Source: Ochotona curzoniae
Taxonomy: Eukaryota; Chordata; Mammalia; Lagomorpha; Ochotonidae
NCBI RefSeq assembly: GCF_017591425.1
Contig: NW_024467120.1
Location: forward strand, 3,968,001-4,032,000
Direction: 5' to 3'
Length of the DNA stretch: 64,000 bases
The notes beneath the pieces are model-generated. The model did not search any database. It was not told the DNA's origin and worked only from the letters and a program-made list of their open reading frames with translations. This document shows, piece after piece, positions 23,301 to 34,239 of this stretch (positions are counted from its first letter, which is position 1; each line of letters opens with the position of its first letter). The translations under genes were made by a program, and so were the position numbers.

Positions 23301-24012
23301 ACAATCCTTTTATTTAAAAAAAAAAATGTACATCTTCCTCTGAGAAGATCCTGAGAAAGCAAGGAGCCACCAAGAAAAAGATAACAAGTACTGCCTGGCC
23401 CGGGAATTTGATTTGGCTAAAAATACCCGGCGCTGCTTCTGGAAGCCATACTTGGTCTGGTGGAGCCTTAGCTAGCCTCTTCTGGTTCTTTCTCCTTTTT
23501 CTTCTTTCATCTTTCTCTTTCAAGCAACTGGGGGTTCATTTCAAATTACTAAAAGAATATTTTTAAAAAATGAACGTGTCTCAACGTTCATTCTTTAACG
23601 TTCTGAGAGAAGTTTACATGCCAGGAAAATGAAACTGAAAGGTAGGTTGAGTTTGTGCCCTACTCCCCCGCCCCCAACCCAAAACCCTGCCAATTTTGAA
23701 ATCCCCCTGCAAAATTTTTTCACAAAATCTATTCTCCATGAACTTTTTGGAGATCTTTTACAACTCTTTTGCATGAAAACAGATTTAACTTTCAATTCCT
23801 TCTTCCACGATCTTCTTGAAGAGCCCCTAGATTGGTCGGGTCATGGATGTTCTGATTGGCTACTATGTGCCACTCTGGTTGGCTTTGTCTCTTCTCCAGT
23901 TGCTCCTTGCTCTAGGGTCTCTACAACTCAGGGAAGCTCTTCCTCCCATTCTCCTGGCATGCTCCTCTTCACGAGTGGGCTAAGAATGAGTGGATTAATC
24001 ATTTGGCAGATG
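20351..24012. other. Repeat-poor unassigned region
   Basis: About 3.7 kb. It contains the longest open frame of the window (22694-23200, plus), which is Ser/Pro/Leu-rich and has no recognisable domain. Block 22380-22520 is AT-rich with TAATTA-type homeodomain sites. No gene called. Confidence 0.45.
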
Positions 24013-24014
24013 TG

Positions 24015-24232
24015 TACTGTATAAGCAGGAGATGGCTCAGGTGCTTGGGCCTCGGTGGAGACCTTGAAGGAACTCCTGGCTCCGGGCTTCGGCCCTGCCC
24101 AGCATTTGCCATGACGACCATCTAGGGAGTGTGAACCAACGTGTGAAAGAACTCTGTCTCTGATCCCCACTTAACTCTGACTTTCACATCAGCGGATAAA
24201 TAAATAAATAAATCTTCAAAAGAAGGAACTGG
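24015..24232 (+). mobile_element. C-type SINE, 3' two-thirds
   Basis: GCTCAGGTGCTTGGGCCTCG, then GAACTCCTGGCTCCGGGCTT, CTGACTTTCACATCAGCGGA, and a (TAAA)n tail at about 24196-24214. Confidence 0.8.
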
Positions 24233-24371
24233 GAAAAAAAAAACATGTGTTCCTCACCTAAGTTTTGTTTTATAGCTGGTGGGAAATTATGGCAGATTGG
24301 CTGTCATTCTTTTCTACTGGTGACACTGCTTACTTATTTGTTTAGTTCATCAATACCTCAAGTTCTCTTTT

Positions 24372-24648
24372 TCTTTTAATTTATTCATCTGTCTATTTGA
24401 GAAGCTGACTCTATCATCTCTCTATGTATCGATTGATCGAGAGAACCATTGGTTCACTTCCTAAAGGCTCGTAATATATGGCGTCAAAACCAGGAAGTGG
24501 GAACTCGACTCGGGTCCCCCAGGCAGGTGGCAGGAACTTTATCCCTTGAGCCATCTCTGCTGCTTCCCAGGATCTGCCTTGAATAAGAAACTGGAGTCAG
24601 GACCCAGAGCTGGGAATCGAATCCAGGCACTGTGTTACAAATGCAGAC
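24372..24648 (-). mobile_element. C-type SINE, diverged, host of a nested copy
   Basis: TTTAATTTATTCATCTGTC, CCATTGGTTCACTTCCTAAA, GCAGGTGGCAGGAACTTTAT and a GGAATCGAATCCAGGCAC head run in antisense order. A second SINE is inserted near its head. Confidence 0.6.
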
Positions 24649-24649
24649 G

Positions 24650-24757
24650 TTTTTAAAATAAAGATGTATTTATTTTTATTGGAAAGGCCGATACACAGAG
24701 AGAAGAGACAGAGAGGAGGACTTTAATTGCTACACTCTCGTGCCGAGCCCAGTGCAG
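24650..24757 (-). mobile_element. Young C SINE with large internal deletion
   Basis: Antisense tail (AAAGATGTATTTATTTTTATTGGAAAGG) joins almost directly to CGTGCCGAGCCCAG, the head end, so about 200 bases are missing. Flanks TGCAGACGTTTTT and TGCAGATGTTTTA look like an aged target duplication. Confidence 0.75.
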
Positions 24758-25814
24758 ATGTTTTAATCTGCGTCTTCACTGGCCTTCTAAACTCCTCGCT
24801 TCCTTTTTAAAATACAGCAGACTTTGAAGCACATTTGGGTCTGGGTTGAACTTGGCAGGATGTGGCACTGCGGCCTGCACCAAGGCCCCAGACTGTTATG
24901 TCCCATGGGAAAGTCTCTGTAGGTTCCCTGTTTGCCCTCCCCCTCACCATTTCCCCCTCCACCCTTAGGCAGAGCTCAGAACCAGATGCGTGACGTTCAC
25001 CACCCCCATGTGCACGCTCCCTAGTTCTTGCTAACTGGATGGTCACTTTCCGCAGAAAGCTCAATATTTAGCAGTAAAAAGACAGCCTTTATTGCTGAGT
25101 CAGCCCTGTTTAACAAAGGTCCCATTTGGAATCGTCCGTTGGACGAAGTCCCGTGCACACTTGACGATGGTTCACTGTTGTGGGTCCCGAAGATTTGAAA
25201 GTTTGGGATGCTGTACCCTACAGCAGATGGCAAGAGCTTTGCAGAAGCCGGCTGTCAGGGGCTGGGATAACAACGCTCTCGCTTCCAAAACCTAGCCTCC
25301 TTCGATGCCTCTTTTCATTCAACATGAAATTCTCTTTTCCCACTCTTGTTTCCGAAAGTGGGTCACTCGCCGGCGCTTGCCTTTCAGCTTCTGGGGTAAC
25401 GCGGAGTGCCTTCTACACTCTGGCTTAGCCGCTGGGGTCAGAGAGAACAAGAGACAGAGACTGTGCGCTTAGGTCATGGAAGAAGGACATCGGATTTATG
25501 TCTTTTTTGCTCCTTGAGGCTTTGAAACTGGTTTGTATGGGACCAGGCTTCCGGCAGTAACGCCTGGGAATTTATTTTTATCCTTTGGTCCTAACACGTC
25601 CATTACCTACCATTCTGAACAATTAGACTTTAGCCTTGGGGGGAGGGGGGAAGAAAGAATCACAGTAATTGCACTATTTGGGGGGCCCCTTTCTGGGATT
25701 CCCAGGGGAGGGTGACCACTGCTGAATGCTGGTACCCAGGAAGAGAACAAATGGGTCTTACAGGCAGCGCGAGGCAGCCTTTCAGAACACAGCTGTTTTA
25801 ACTTCATTAGAAAA

Positions 25815-25824
25815 CTAAAAATAG
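25815..25824 (+). promoter_or_regulatory. MEF2-like motif
   Basis: CTAAAAATAG fits the MEF2 consensus YTAWWWWTAR exactly. A near-match CTAAAAATAC lies at about 23417. Function unproven. Confidence 0.4.
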
Positions 25825-26790
25825 CCCGGATAGCTACAGGCGTGTTTCACTTTCGGCCTCATCCACTTGTCCGCTTCATTCAGGATTCCTGCATGTCTAC
25901 GTTGCCACGGCACCACTGCACAGGTGTAGCGCATGGAAGCTAACCCTCCTCCCTGCGCACCAAACCCACTCCATCACCACGGTGGGAGTGCTGGGCCACG
26001 ACTGCCCAGCACCGCGGCATGCCAGGGGCCCACGCGGAGAATCTCGCAGCAGCCTCACCGGTTCCATCTGCTTCACCGAATATTGGAAAAAATAAACCCC
26101 ATGCGCATAGCCAGCGAGAATTCTCCAAGGAAGTGTTGATGTGTGGTGTGTGTGCATTGCTCCGGCTTGCTCTTGCTGAAATACGGAGGTCCAATACCCG
26201 GTCTGGGGGATGCGGGGCTTTGCTGGATTTCCCTGCTCAGACTCTGAGGAGTTACTTGGTTTTCCTGGAGGGGCTGGCTGTGTCAAGTGTTACTTTCAGC
26301 TGTGGAAGGGGGGCCAACTCTTTGTGGGGAGTCATGTCTGCCCATGTGTGGCTTAGGGGAGCTTGGGGAAGTGGCTTAGCCCTGGCGCTTCTTTCTGCCT
26401 TGCCTTCTCTGATGCAATGAGGTTTTGTGTTTTGCTGGGAGGTGGCACCATCCTGATGACAACGTGGACTCCTTGGGTAGAATTACAACAGCATAACAGC
26501 TCTCAGCTCCCAGTATCACGTCCCCGATATTCTGGATGGAGGAAATAAAGCAGAAATGGAAAGAACATTGGAAAGAACAAAATAAAGCAACCTGCTGCTA
26601 TTCCTATGTGTTTACAAGAGATACACTCATGAAATATGTGTGCAAACTCAGAATTGGATTCATTTATCATTTCATTCTGTGGCAAATGGGCCTCAGTCCA
26701 AAATTCAGCCAGTGCATATACATTTCTATACACAAAAGTCGGATTTCAATGCCTTTAATAGAAGCGAAAACCCCAAAGAGGAGAGCTAAT

Positions 26791-26804
26791 GTTGCTATGG
26801 AAAC
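26791..26804 (+). promoter_or_regulatory. RFX X-box-like motif
   Basis: GTTGCTATGGAAAC is a near-palindromic match to the RFX consensus GTTGCCATGGCAAC (two differences). It lies in unique AT-rich sequence. Confidence 0.45.
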
Positions 26805-28329
26805 TTTTGCATGTCTTGTCTGCAGAACTCTGAGTTTAAATTTGCAAACTTAGTATCACATTAGCTTTTTTGGGTGTTTGATTTCTGGTTGGTCTTTTAA
26901 GATAAAAGACCAAAACCAAGATGTCACTCTAGTGTTTCCTGATACACTCGCTGCCAAAGGGTAGGCAGGGAGCTTGGTGATCACTGGATACGTTCTAAAT
27001 GTTTGTGTTTCATCTGAACAAGAACATCTCTATGAAGGACCTTACATAAGGGTTCTGCAGGGTGAGGATTTTGTAACCAAGAGTGATTAATTCAGTTTCC
27101 CAAATTGCAAAGGTCGACTGACTTTTTTTTTTTTTTTTATGGAATGACAGATTTTAAGCATGAAGTGTTAGATTTCAGGAGGTCCTGGATTTAAAGCTCC
27201 AATTTGGGGCAGAGTGCAAAGCCTTCTAAACAGTAGCAAAAGGCTCGGTGATGCCTGCAGCCCTGTGTTGGTTTGCTACCACCGTGCTCAGAGGCAGAAC
27301 AGCCCCACATGGAAGCCTTGGAAAGGGTAGTTACCGGGAAGCAGGCTGCTGTGGCTGGCCTCGGGAACCTGGTTGGCCCCTTGGCCCACCCTCTGCTTCC
27401 ACTGGCAGCCCAGTCTCCGCCACGGAGCTCAGAGTATGGGTGCAGCAATCTGGAAGTTCAGGGCAGCCTGATGGAAAGAGAATCAAAATCCTCTGAGTCC
27501 CGTGGTTCTCACAGAGTGAAAATGATAAACGCTCAGGCCTCATGTCTGTTACAAGAACAGTGTGCAGATAATATAGGCAACGCTCTGAGAACTGTATCAG
27601 AAAAATAACAGGCTCTGAAAGATATTTTCCTCCACCAGAAAAAATGATCATGGTCAGAGCCTTGGGGGACATGAAAAGGCACCTTCAAAGTGGGTGGGAT
27701 CTGTGGAGTCTTAGGCTGTGAACAGAAAGTCTTCTTTTTTCCCTAGTACTTCTTGGATTTTTTCCCCCTGAGTTACACAGATAATCTGCTTAGTGTACGC
27801 CTTGTTTGTTTAGAGCAAAATGGCCTTGTCTTCCTCTCAATGGTATTGTCAATCTCTGAGACTTAAATACAATGGCTGCTGGGCTAAGTTGAGTGTATGA
27901 GTGTGAGGCAGATAGAATTTTGAAAGACCTCTTGCTTTCATGAGCAGCTTTAAATGGAATCCAAAATTAGGTACGGAATTGAGAAGAAGCCCATGAGAGC
28001 GTGGTGTTCTGAATCCACAGCCCTGTGAACTTCGGAGAAAAGGTAGCCGTGTTTGAAGAAGTGGTAGGATCTGGAGTGATTTCTATAGAGTGACAACCTG
28101 CTTTTCCCTATGACCTTGTTGTGTGCTGTCACCTGATTGCAGCCTTCTGACAATTTGGTTCACATCTGCCACCTGGAAAGGCGGGGTAGCTAATGATGAG
28201 AAATCTTTCCACCCTCAGGTTGTGTCCAGGCAGTGTGGGCTGGAGGGCTGGTGGTGAGGCAACAATTTGCTAGGAGGAATTCAAAGCTGACTTTTGTCGG
28301 TAAGGTAGATATCAATTTGCTTGGCTTGC

Positions 28330-28561
28330 ATTAGAAAATAGCACAGACTGGATGGCTTGAAGAATAGAAATTCATTTGTCATGATGCTTTATGGTGGGAA
28401 AGTCAGAAGCAAGAGGCCAGATCCTTCACCTTTGGGTGAGGCCTCTCCCTAGTTTGTGGATGGCCATCGTCTTGCTGTGTCCTTGCTTGACGTTTCTTCT
28501 GTGGAGAAGAGAGGAGAGGAGAGGATAGGAGAAGAGGAAGGGGAGGGGAGGGGAGCGAGAC

Positions 28562-28595
<34 letters not shown>

Positions 28596-28790
28596 GAGAT
28601 TAATTTCCACCACCTCCTCCTTGTAATAATAAGGCTACCATTCCTGTTGGATCAAGATCCAACTCTTATGACCCAACTTCACTTGAGTTACTTCTTAAAG
28701 ACTCTGCCCCCTAAAATAATGACATCAGGTCTAACATTTCAACATATGAACTAGTGGGGCTACAATTCAGTCCATAGAACTTTCAAGGCC
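28330..28790 (-). mobile_element. MaLR (MST-type) LTR
   Basis: Antisense order: ACTGGATGGCTTGAAGAATA, GAAATTCATTTGTCATGATG, TGAGGCCTCTCCCTAG, the polypurine tract, GACCCAACTTCACTTGAGTT, GACATCAGGTCTAACATTTC, AACATATGAACTAGTGGG, CAGTCCATAGAAC. These match the usual MaLR antisense layout (gcttaaacaacagaaattta ... catatgaattttggggg ... ttcagtccataac). Confidence 0.7.
28504..28600 (+). repeat. Polypurine (GA/GGA) tract
   Basis: About 95 bases almost entirely G and A, grading from GGAGAGGA units to (GA)n. It occupies the GA-rich part of the MaLR LTR and probably expanded from it. It could adopt triplex (H-DNA) structure. Confidence 0.9.
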
Positions 28791-28839
28791 TTCTTTGATT
28801 TCACCCCTGGCTCTCATTTGAGAGCTCATCTTCCTCCTT

Positions 28840-29150
28840 GGGTGTTGGGTTGAATGTATCCTCTAACTTACAGTTGTTGGAACTTAACCCTCACATTCAT
28901 GATAGTATTTGGAGGTGACCTTTCAGATTAGGATTACATGAAATGAGATCAAGAGAGTGGGGATCCCATGACAATGTTAGTAGATTTATAAGAAAAAGAA
29001 GACAGACTCAAGTTAGCACACTGGTTCTATCACTGCAATGTTAGGATACAGCAAGAAACCCTCAGCAGGTAATAGTGCCCTGCTCTTGGACTTGACAGCT
29101 TCTGGAACTGTGAACCAAATAAACGTCTATGCTTTGTAGATGACCCAACA
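28840..29150 (+). mobile_element. MaLR (MST-type) LTR
   Basis: TGTTGGGTTGAATGTATCCT, then GGAACTTAACCCTCACATTC, GTATTTGGAGGTGACCTTTC, and GGAACTGTGAACCAAATAAA with its poly(A) signal, then a TGACCCAAC end. Opposite orientation to the LTR on its left. Confidence 0.75.
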
Positions 29151-30205
29151 TGGATATAGCATATTAGCGTATAGCATATTAGCACCGGGAGGCACAGAAT
29201 AATCACCTCCAGGAAATGGAGTCGACATGATGCTCTGCATTGGACAGCTTCCCCACCAGGGATCCTGGGATGCTTATGGCGTGGGAAGGCGGCAGCAGGT
29301 GTAATACAGGGAATGATGCTGTGCTACCTTTCCTTTCCTGCCCTTTCTCCTCTGAACCTGCTCTCATCCTACTATCCTTTCCTCCTTTTTGGTGATGGAG
29401 TCAACCATTCTGGTTCCTGGTCCTCATACTGGTGGTTCTTCTGCCTTCTGCCTCCAAATGAAAGAGTTGACTTATGGGTAAGGAAGAAGCCGAGAGAGAA
29501 AGAGAGAGAGAGAGCAGAACAGAAAGGGGTGGGGTTGGAAGGAAGTAGGGGTCATGTGAGTGTAGGACAAGACACATGACTGCGTTGCATCACGGCACAT
29601 AGCAAGAACCACTCCAAGTGAATGATGAGTCTCAGCTTCCTCATGCATTCTAAATGAAATGTTGGAGTAGCAAATCCCCAGGGCACACGCAGTGTTGCAT
29701 CCCTCCCCTCCCTCTTTTCGCCTTACCTGGTGTTAAAGGGCATTGAGGAGAAAAGCTACGTGTTCCTTGTAAGAAAACCATTATGTAAATTTGAAATATT
29801 GCTCAAATTAATTCTAATGAGGTTCGGGGGGGGGGAGGAACAAGTAACAACCAAAACTCTTTAATAAAGTGTTCTAAAAAGAAAAAAAAAAAAGAAGAAT
29901 TATCGCCCACTTCTGCACTTCCTGCTTTTGGCAGGGACTAGCAGTGGAAATCTGAAAACGCTGTGAGACAGTCTGTTCTCATGGTATTTCTAGCTGAGAA
30001 CAGGAAGGAGGGGAACTCTCATCGGAGGGAGAGAACGTGTTCTGCAATGATCAGCAGGCCAGAGAAGTTCCACTGGGCGACCAAGCTTGAAAGCACCGCT
30101 GAAAGTTTTACCTAGGTTGGGTCAGCAGGGCAGGTTTTGCCAGATGCATCAGCGCAGTCCCCAAGGTGAGTTCTCTCCCATCACCCCTTCGCAGTGGCTG
30201 CCAGG
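29151..30205. other. Unassigned non-coding stretch
   Basis: Short G-run (29826-29835) and A-run (29882-29893); a purine-rich stretch at 29490-29530. No gene recognised. Confidence 0.4.
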
Positions 30206-30207
30206 AG

Positions 30208-30318
30208 AACTTCAAAAAGTTAATGGGAAAATAAAGAGGAAATATCAGTTTATTTTGGGGGGCAGAACAATTTTGAAATCCATGAAGAGGTTTTTTTTTT
30301 TTTAATAATAATACGTAT
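30208..30318 (-). repeat. AT-rich SINE-tail-side module
   Basis: The minus strand shows CATGGATTTCAAAATTGTTC, then CAAAATAAACTGATATTTCC and ATTAACTTTTTGAAGTTCTC. It follows the tail of the minus-strand SINE to its right. Confidence 0.55.
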
Positions 30319-30319
30319 T

Positions 30320-30650
30320 TCCATGAAGCTTAAAAAATACTTTTATGTATACATTTGAAAAAGAGAGAGAGTGTGAGAGAGAGAGAGAGGGAGATCCATT
30401 GGTTCATTTACCAGATGGCTGTAACTTTCAGGGCCTGGAAAGGTCAAGCTAGGAGCCAGGGGCTTCATCCTGGTCTCCCACGTGGGCAGCAGTGGTCCAA
30501 ACACTTGGCATATCTTCTGCTGCTTTTTCCCAGGCCATTAGCCAAGAAGTAGGTAGGAAACAGAGTAGGCAGGCTACAAACTGGCACCTTACAGGAGGCG
30601 CTGTTGTAGCAAGTGATTCTATCTGCTATGTCTTAGGGCCAGCCCCAGAC
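30320..30650 (-). mobile_element. C-type SINE, full length, older
   Basis: TTTGAAAAAGAGAGAGAGTG tail, CCATTGGTTCATTTACCAG, GGTCTCCCACGTGGGCAGCA, CAGGCCATTAGCCAAGAAG, and a TAGGGCCAGCCCC head. It contains an internal CAGGAGGCGCTGT, a partial CTCF-like match near 30592-30604. Confidence 0.85.
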
Positions 30651-30865
30651 TTTTTGATGACGTTGTGTGTAATCAAAATCAATTCATTTTTAAATTCTAT
30701 TTTCCATTGACATCTGAAGTATCCTCATTCCTCTGAGGTTGGGCATTATGTACTGTCGGAGGCCCAGATGAAAATGATATGACTTCTGCCTTCCGGGTGT
30801 CTAACAAAACTGGGAGGAGTAAGTGTTTATAGTTCAAAAATAGTTACAGTTAAAAACAGGAGGGA

Positions 30866-31110
30866 CAGGCATCTGGCCTGGTGGCTGTGCTAACTAGGAT
30901 GACAGCCATATTGGAGTGCCTGAGATGGGTTTCTGTCTTAGATCCCTAGTCCAGCTTCCTGCAACTGCTGATGCTGGAGGCAGCCAGCAATGATTCAAAT
31001 AGTTGAGTTTCTGCTACCCAGCTGGGAGACCTGGACAGAGTCCGCAGATCCTGACTCGGTCCAGCCTTGATGACTGCAGGCCTGTGGAGTCTAAGTCAGA
31101 AGAGGAGAGT
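30866..31110 (+). mobile_element. C-type SINE, diverged
   Basis: Head ACAGGCATCTGGCCTGGTGG, CTAGTCCAGCTTCCTGCAAC, GCTACCCAGCTGGGAGACCT. The tail is lost. Confidence 0.65.
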
Positions 31111-31600
31111 TCTTGGTTGCTGTCTCTATAACAGCCACAATAAGGGCATACACCAGGCACTTCAGGCACCATACGGAGAATCCTAGGCAGGTGCTAACCA
31201 CGCACTTGACAGATGCCCTTGTGAGTTTGCCTTTGCTCTTTCCTCTCCGCTGTGCTCTGATCATTCAGCACAGCGGCATGCTGCCCCCTCAGGCAAAACA
31301 CGTTTCTCCATTCCTTCAGCTCTTGGCCCGTCTCCAGTCACAACAGACTTCCCCGTGTGTGACGGCAATGAGTCATTGAGGCTGAATCGTGTTAACCATA
31401 AGTGTGTAATGATGAGTGCATATTGATTGGCTAGGCGTGCTGGAACAAGAAACATTCCCAAGTCTAGACTAGGTTGCATTGTCCCTAACTGCCTGCCAGA
31501 GGGCTGTGTGTGTTGGTGGCTGAGCTGTCGCGGCTGCCGCCTACATGCTGGGAACCTCCGGCGTCACCATAGCTCCAGCTGGGGCTCCTGCACCCCTGAG

Positions 31601-31650
<50 letters not shown>

Positions 31651-32340
31651 TGCATGTGTAGTCCCAATTCCATCAAGGCTCACCTCTGCTCCCTGCCCTC
31701 CCCCACAATATCTGGCAAAGACACTACCAATCTCATTTGTGAGAGCATTCCTTGTCCTTACTGCATGGGAAATTTTCCAGAGAAGAGACAAAAAGGATCT
31801 GAGCCTCTTTCTGAGAAAATGCAGTGATAAAGATTATGTTCTGAATGAGAAGTTAATATTCAGTGTCTGATTGAAATGGCCATCATCCACATGTGGAAAC
31901 AAGTTATTCAAATCCAGGTGATGTGAATATTCAGTGAAGAGCAGAGAAGTAACTAGAACAAACACCACGAGGCAGATGCAATTGGAGCCAAGTGACAATA
32001 TTTTCACCAAGCTGGCTGCTTTGTGCAGCAAAGTAAATAAAAGGAAGGGAGACCATTTGGGTGAGGGGTGGGAGGCACAGGACCGAGTTCAGAAAGGGCT
32101 TTTCTGTATTCGTTTCTTTGAAACTTGGAGGCTACCTAGAACTGATCTTTGAGATTTTACTGATTTCATGCTGGGGCATGAAAATGAAGAAAATGAAGAC
32201 TCCGGCATCAAAGGCAAACACGTGCCAGGGAGTACAATACATGGCAAATGGCAGGGCAGACTGCAGCTGAGTGTAGGCTGTTGTTGCAGTCTCTGATATC
32301 ACAATGCTGACATAAGGCAATCATGTTTTAAGAGTAATAT
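31111..32340. other. Unassigned stretch with a TG microsatellite
   Basis: Apart from the (TG)n, no repeat or gene recognised. Confidence 0.4.
31602..31647 (+). repeat. (TG)23 microsatellite
   Basis: 46 bases of uninterrupted TG. Confidence 0.98.
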
Positions 32341-32343
32341 TTG

Positions 32344-32640
32344 GTGGGGAGGCTAGCATTATGGCATAGCGGATAAAGCTACTGCCTGAGCCACGGGCAT
32401 CTCGTGTGGCTACTGGTTCAAGTCTCAGCTGCTCCACTTCTTGACTCGCTGCTAATGCATCTGGCAATGCAGCACAGGAGGGCCCAAGTGTTTGGGCCTC
32501 TATATCTGTGGGATACTCAAGAGATGCTCCTGGATTCTAGTTTGGAAACACCCAGCATGGCAGCCATTTGGAAAGTGAACCAGCAGATGGAAGAGTTTTC
32601 TGTTGTTCTAGCCATATTTTTGTGCACTACTGGGTCATGT
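32344..32640 (+). mobile_element. C-type SINE, older
   Basis: Head GGCTAGCATTATGGCATAGC, then GGATAAAGCTACTGCC, TCAGCTGCTCCACTTCTTG, GGCCCAAGTGTTTGGGCCTC, CAGCCATTTGGAAAGTGAAC. Confidence 0.85.
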
Positions 32641-32679
32641 TAGAACCCATCTCTTACACTTGAAAACGCTGTCCTCTCT

Positions 32680-32990
32680 AAGTGAACTCTGAATCTGTGG
32701 ATTCAATCGACCATGTAAAATGTTTGGGGGAATATTGCATTTGTATTGAGCATATACAGACATTGTTCTCATTATCATTGCTTAAACAATATAGGATAGT
32801 AATGTTTACAGAACATTTGCATTGTATTAAGCATTATACCTAATCCAGAGATGCTTTCAAGTGTAAGAGGATATGGGTAGGTTATATGGATGCACCATAC
32901 CATTTTATATAGGGGACTTTGGTATCTGGCATTTAGAAACTCGAGGGCTCTTGGGAGTAGAGATACCTGTTGATAGAGAGGATGAATATA
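32680..32990 (+). mobile_element. MER2 (Tigger-like DNA transposon)
   Basis: CTGTGGATTCAATCGACCAT, TATTGAGCATATACAGACAT, CTTAAACAATATAGGATAGT, ACATTTGCATTGTATTAAGC, GGTTATATGGATGCACCATA and CCATTTTATATAGGGGACTT follow MER2 consensus order. Non-coding and inactive. Confidence 0.8.
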
Positions 32991-33039
32991 AGCTGCTAGA
33001 CAAACTGTTCCTTTTATTGAGCAATATGCAGTGGGACAC

Positions 33040-33440
33040 ACTGTGATGTCTTTCTACACTGTCATTTCTAAGGCTTTACAATGGCTTGTCCTGTGGCTGC
33101 ACCATGCTTTGTTTAGCCAGTCTCCTAGCAGAGAACATTAAGATGGTTTTCAGGGGTTCTTTAATAGAAACAATACGGAGATGAGCATTTTTGATTATAA
33201 ATATTTGTGCATCTCAGCTTATGATAAGTTCCTAGAAATGAAATTGCCAGATTGTTAGACTCCAAGCCCAGCAGTGTGGCTGGAATATGAGAAATGGGAC
33301 CATATATCCCAGCAGTGCAGGAGTTTGTTTATGGTACCTTGATATTGTGCAAACATTGATACTAGAAATGAAAAAAATGTTGGTCTTACTGGGTCATCAG
33401 TGCAAGTCCACCTAGATTTGGCTGCCATTTTGTCAATATT
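33040..33440 (-). mobile_element. L1 3'-region fragment, old
   Basis: Plus-strand CATTAAGATGGTTTTCAGGG, GAGATGAGCATTTTTGATTA, TTCCTAGAAATGAAATTGCC, TGGTCTTACTGGGTCATCAG is antisense to the old L1 block that includes gacccagcaattcc...gttcatagcagcatt. No open frame remains. Confidence 0.6.
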
Positions 33441-33599
33441 AGCAACTTGACCCTGAAAGACACCGACACAGCTGGATTCCATTGCTTTTAGAATGAACAG
33501 ACACTTACCTTGAATTTACCATCTTTTATGCCTTCCTGCATAATTAGGTCACAACTTGGGGTTCATATATGACCAAACTCAGTAGGCAACAGTAACTTT

Positions 33600-34235
33600 G
33601 ACAATATAGCAGTTACTTTTACCTGTAGCTTTGCTTTTTGTGATTGTAGTTTATTATGACAAATCATGCAAATATTCAATGGAACATTCCAGAAATAATC
33701 AATTCATAAATTTTCAATCACTCTGTATCTGACTAACAAGATGAAATCTTGTACCATCTGGCTCCATCCCATCTGGCATGTGACTCATCCGTCTTATATA
33801 TCTACACCGTATACACTGTCTTCTCATTAGGGACTAGTGGCTGTCTTGTGGGTGTATTGGCTATAGTTAAAGTCAAGTAACTATCATTGTACTTAAGAAT
33901 GGCTTCAAAGCATCCGAGTAGAGATACTGGTGTTTGCAGTACACCAAAGAAAAGCCTCAAAGTGCTTCCTTTAAGTAAAAAAAAAAAAAGGCCATGGGTA
34001 AATATGAAAGAAACTTTGAGAGACAACATTTACATAACCTTTGTTATAATTATTATGCTTGTCCTACTTATTATTGATATTGTTTATCTATTACTGTGCC
34101 TAGTTTATAAATGAAACATTATCATAAAAATGGATATATAGGGCAAGATGATTACAGGGTTGCATACCACCTGTGGTCTTAGGCCTGCTCTGTAGTCTTG
34201 GAACTTAGCACTTTGGATAAACATGGAAGGGGAGA
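33600..34235 (+). mobile_element. Tigger-family (TcMar) DNA transposon, internally deleted
   Basis: 5' non-coding part: GAACATTCCAGAAATAATCA, ACAAGATGAAATCTTGTACC, CATGTGACTCATCCGTCTTA, then the start of the transposase frame. The 3' part TTATTGATATTGTTTATCTA, TTACTGTGCCTAGTTTATAA and TGGAACTTAGCAC matches the terminal part of the same family. Most of the transposase is missing, so this is a non-autonomous or eroded copy. Confidence 0.75.
33899..33990 (+). pseudogene. Tigger transposase N-terminal remnant
   Basis: The frame starts with MASKHPS and continues to KKSLKVLPLS followed by a lysine run. This is the characteristic start of Tigger/pogo-type transposases, whose intact proteins begin with a basic stretch and a KVLPLSEKVK-like segment leading into a CENP-B-type helix-turn-helix DNA-binding domain. 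Here the similarity ends at a 12-base A-run (33979-33990). Downstream the frame reads into non-coding 3' element sequence, giving a spurious hydrophobic tail up to 34114. The remainder (helix-turn-helix domain and catalytic DDE region) is absent, so no functional product is expected. The intact family binds transposon ends and moves them by cut-and-paste. Identification rests on my recognition of the consensus. Confidence 0.65.
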
Positions 34236-34239
34236 CACT

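Larger units (their letters stand above)
24760..28325. other. Repeat-poor unassigned region with elevated CpG at 25.8-26.1 kb
   Basis: No recognisable repeats other than a poly-T run at 27123-27139. CpGs cluster at about 25845-26130. MEF2-like and RFX-like motifs are listed separately. No exon recognised. Confidence 0.45.

Noticed and set aside
30590..30604. CAGGAGGCGCTGT as a second CTCF site
   Set aside because: It is part of a SINE body and matches only part of the core, so it was not listed as a separate site.
31485..31827. Open frames with long Cys-Val or Thr-His runs
   Set aside because: They are translations of the (TG)23 microsatellite; the same applies to 8577-8822.
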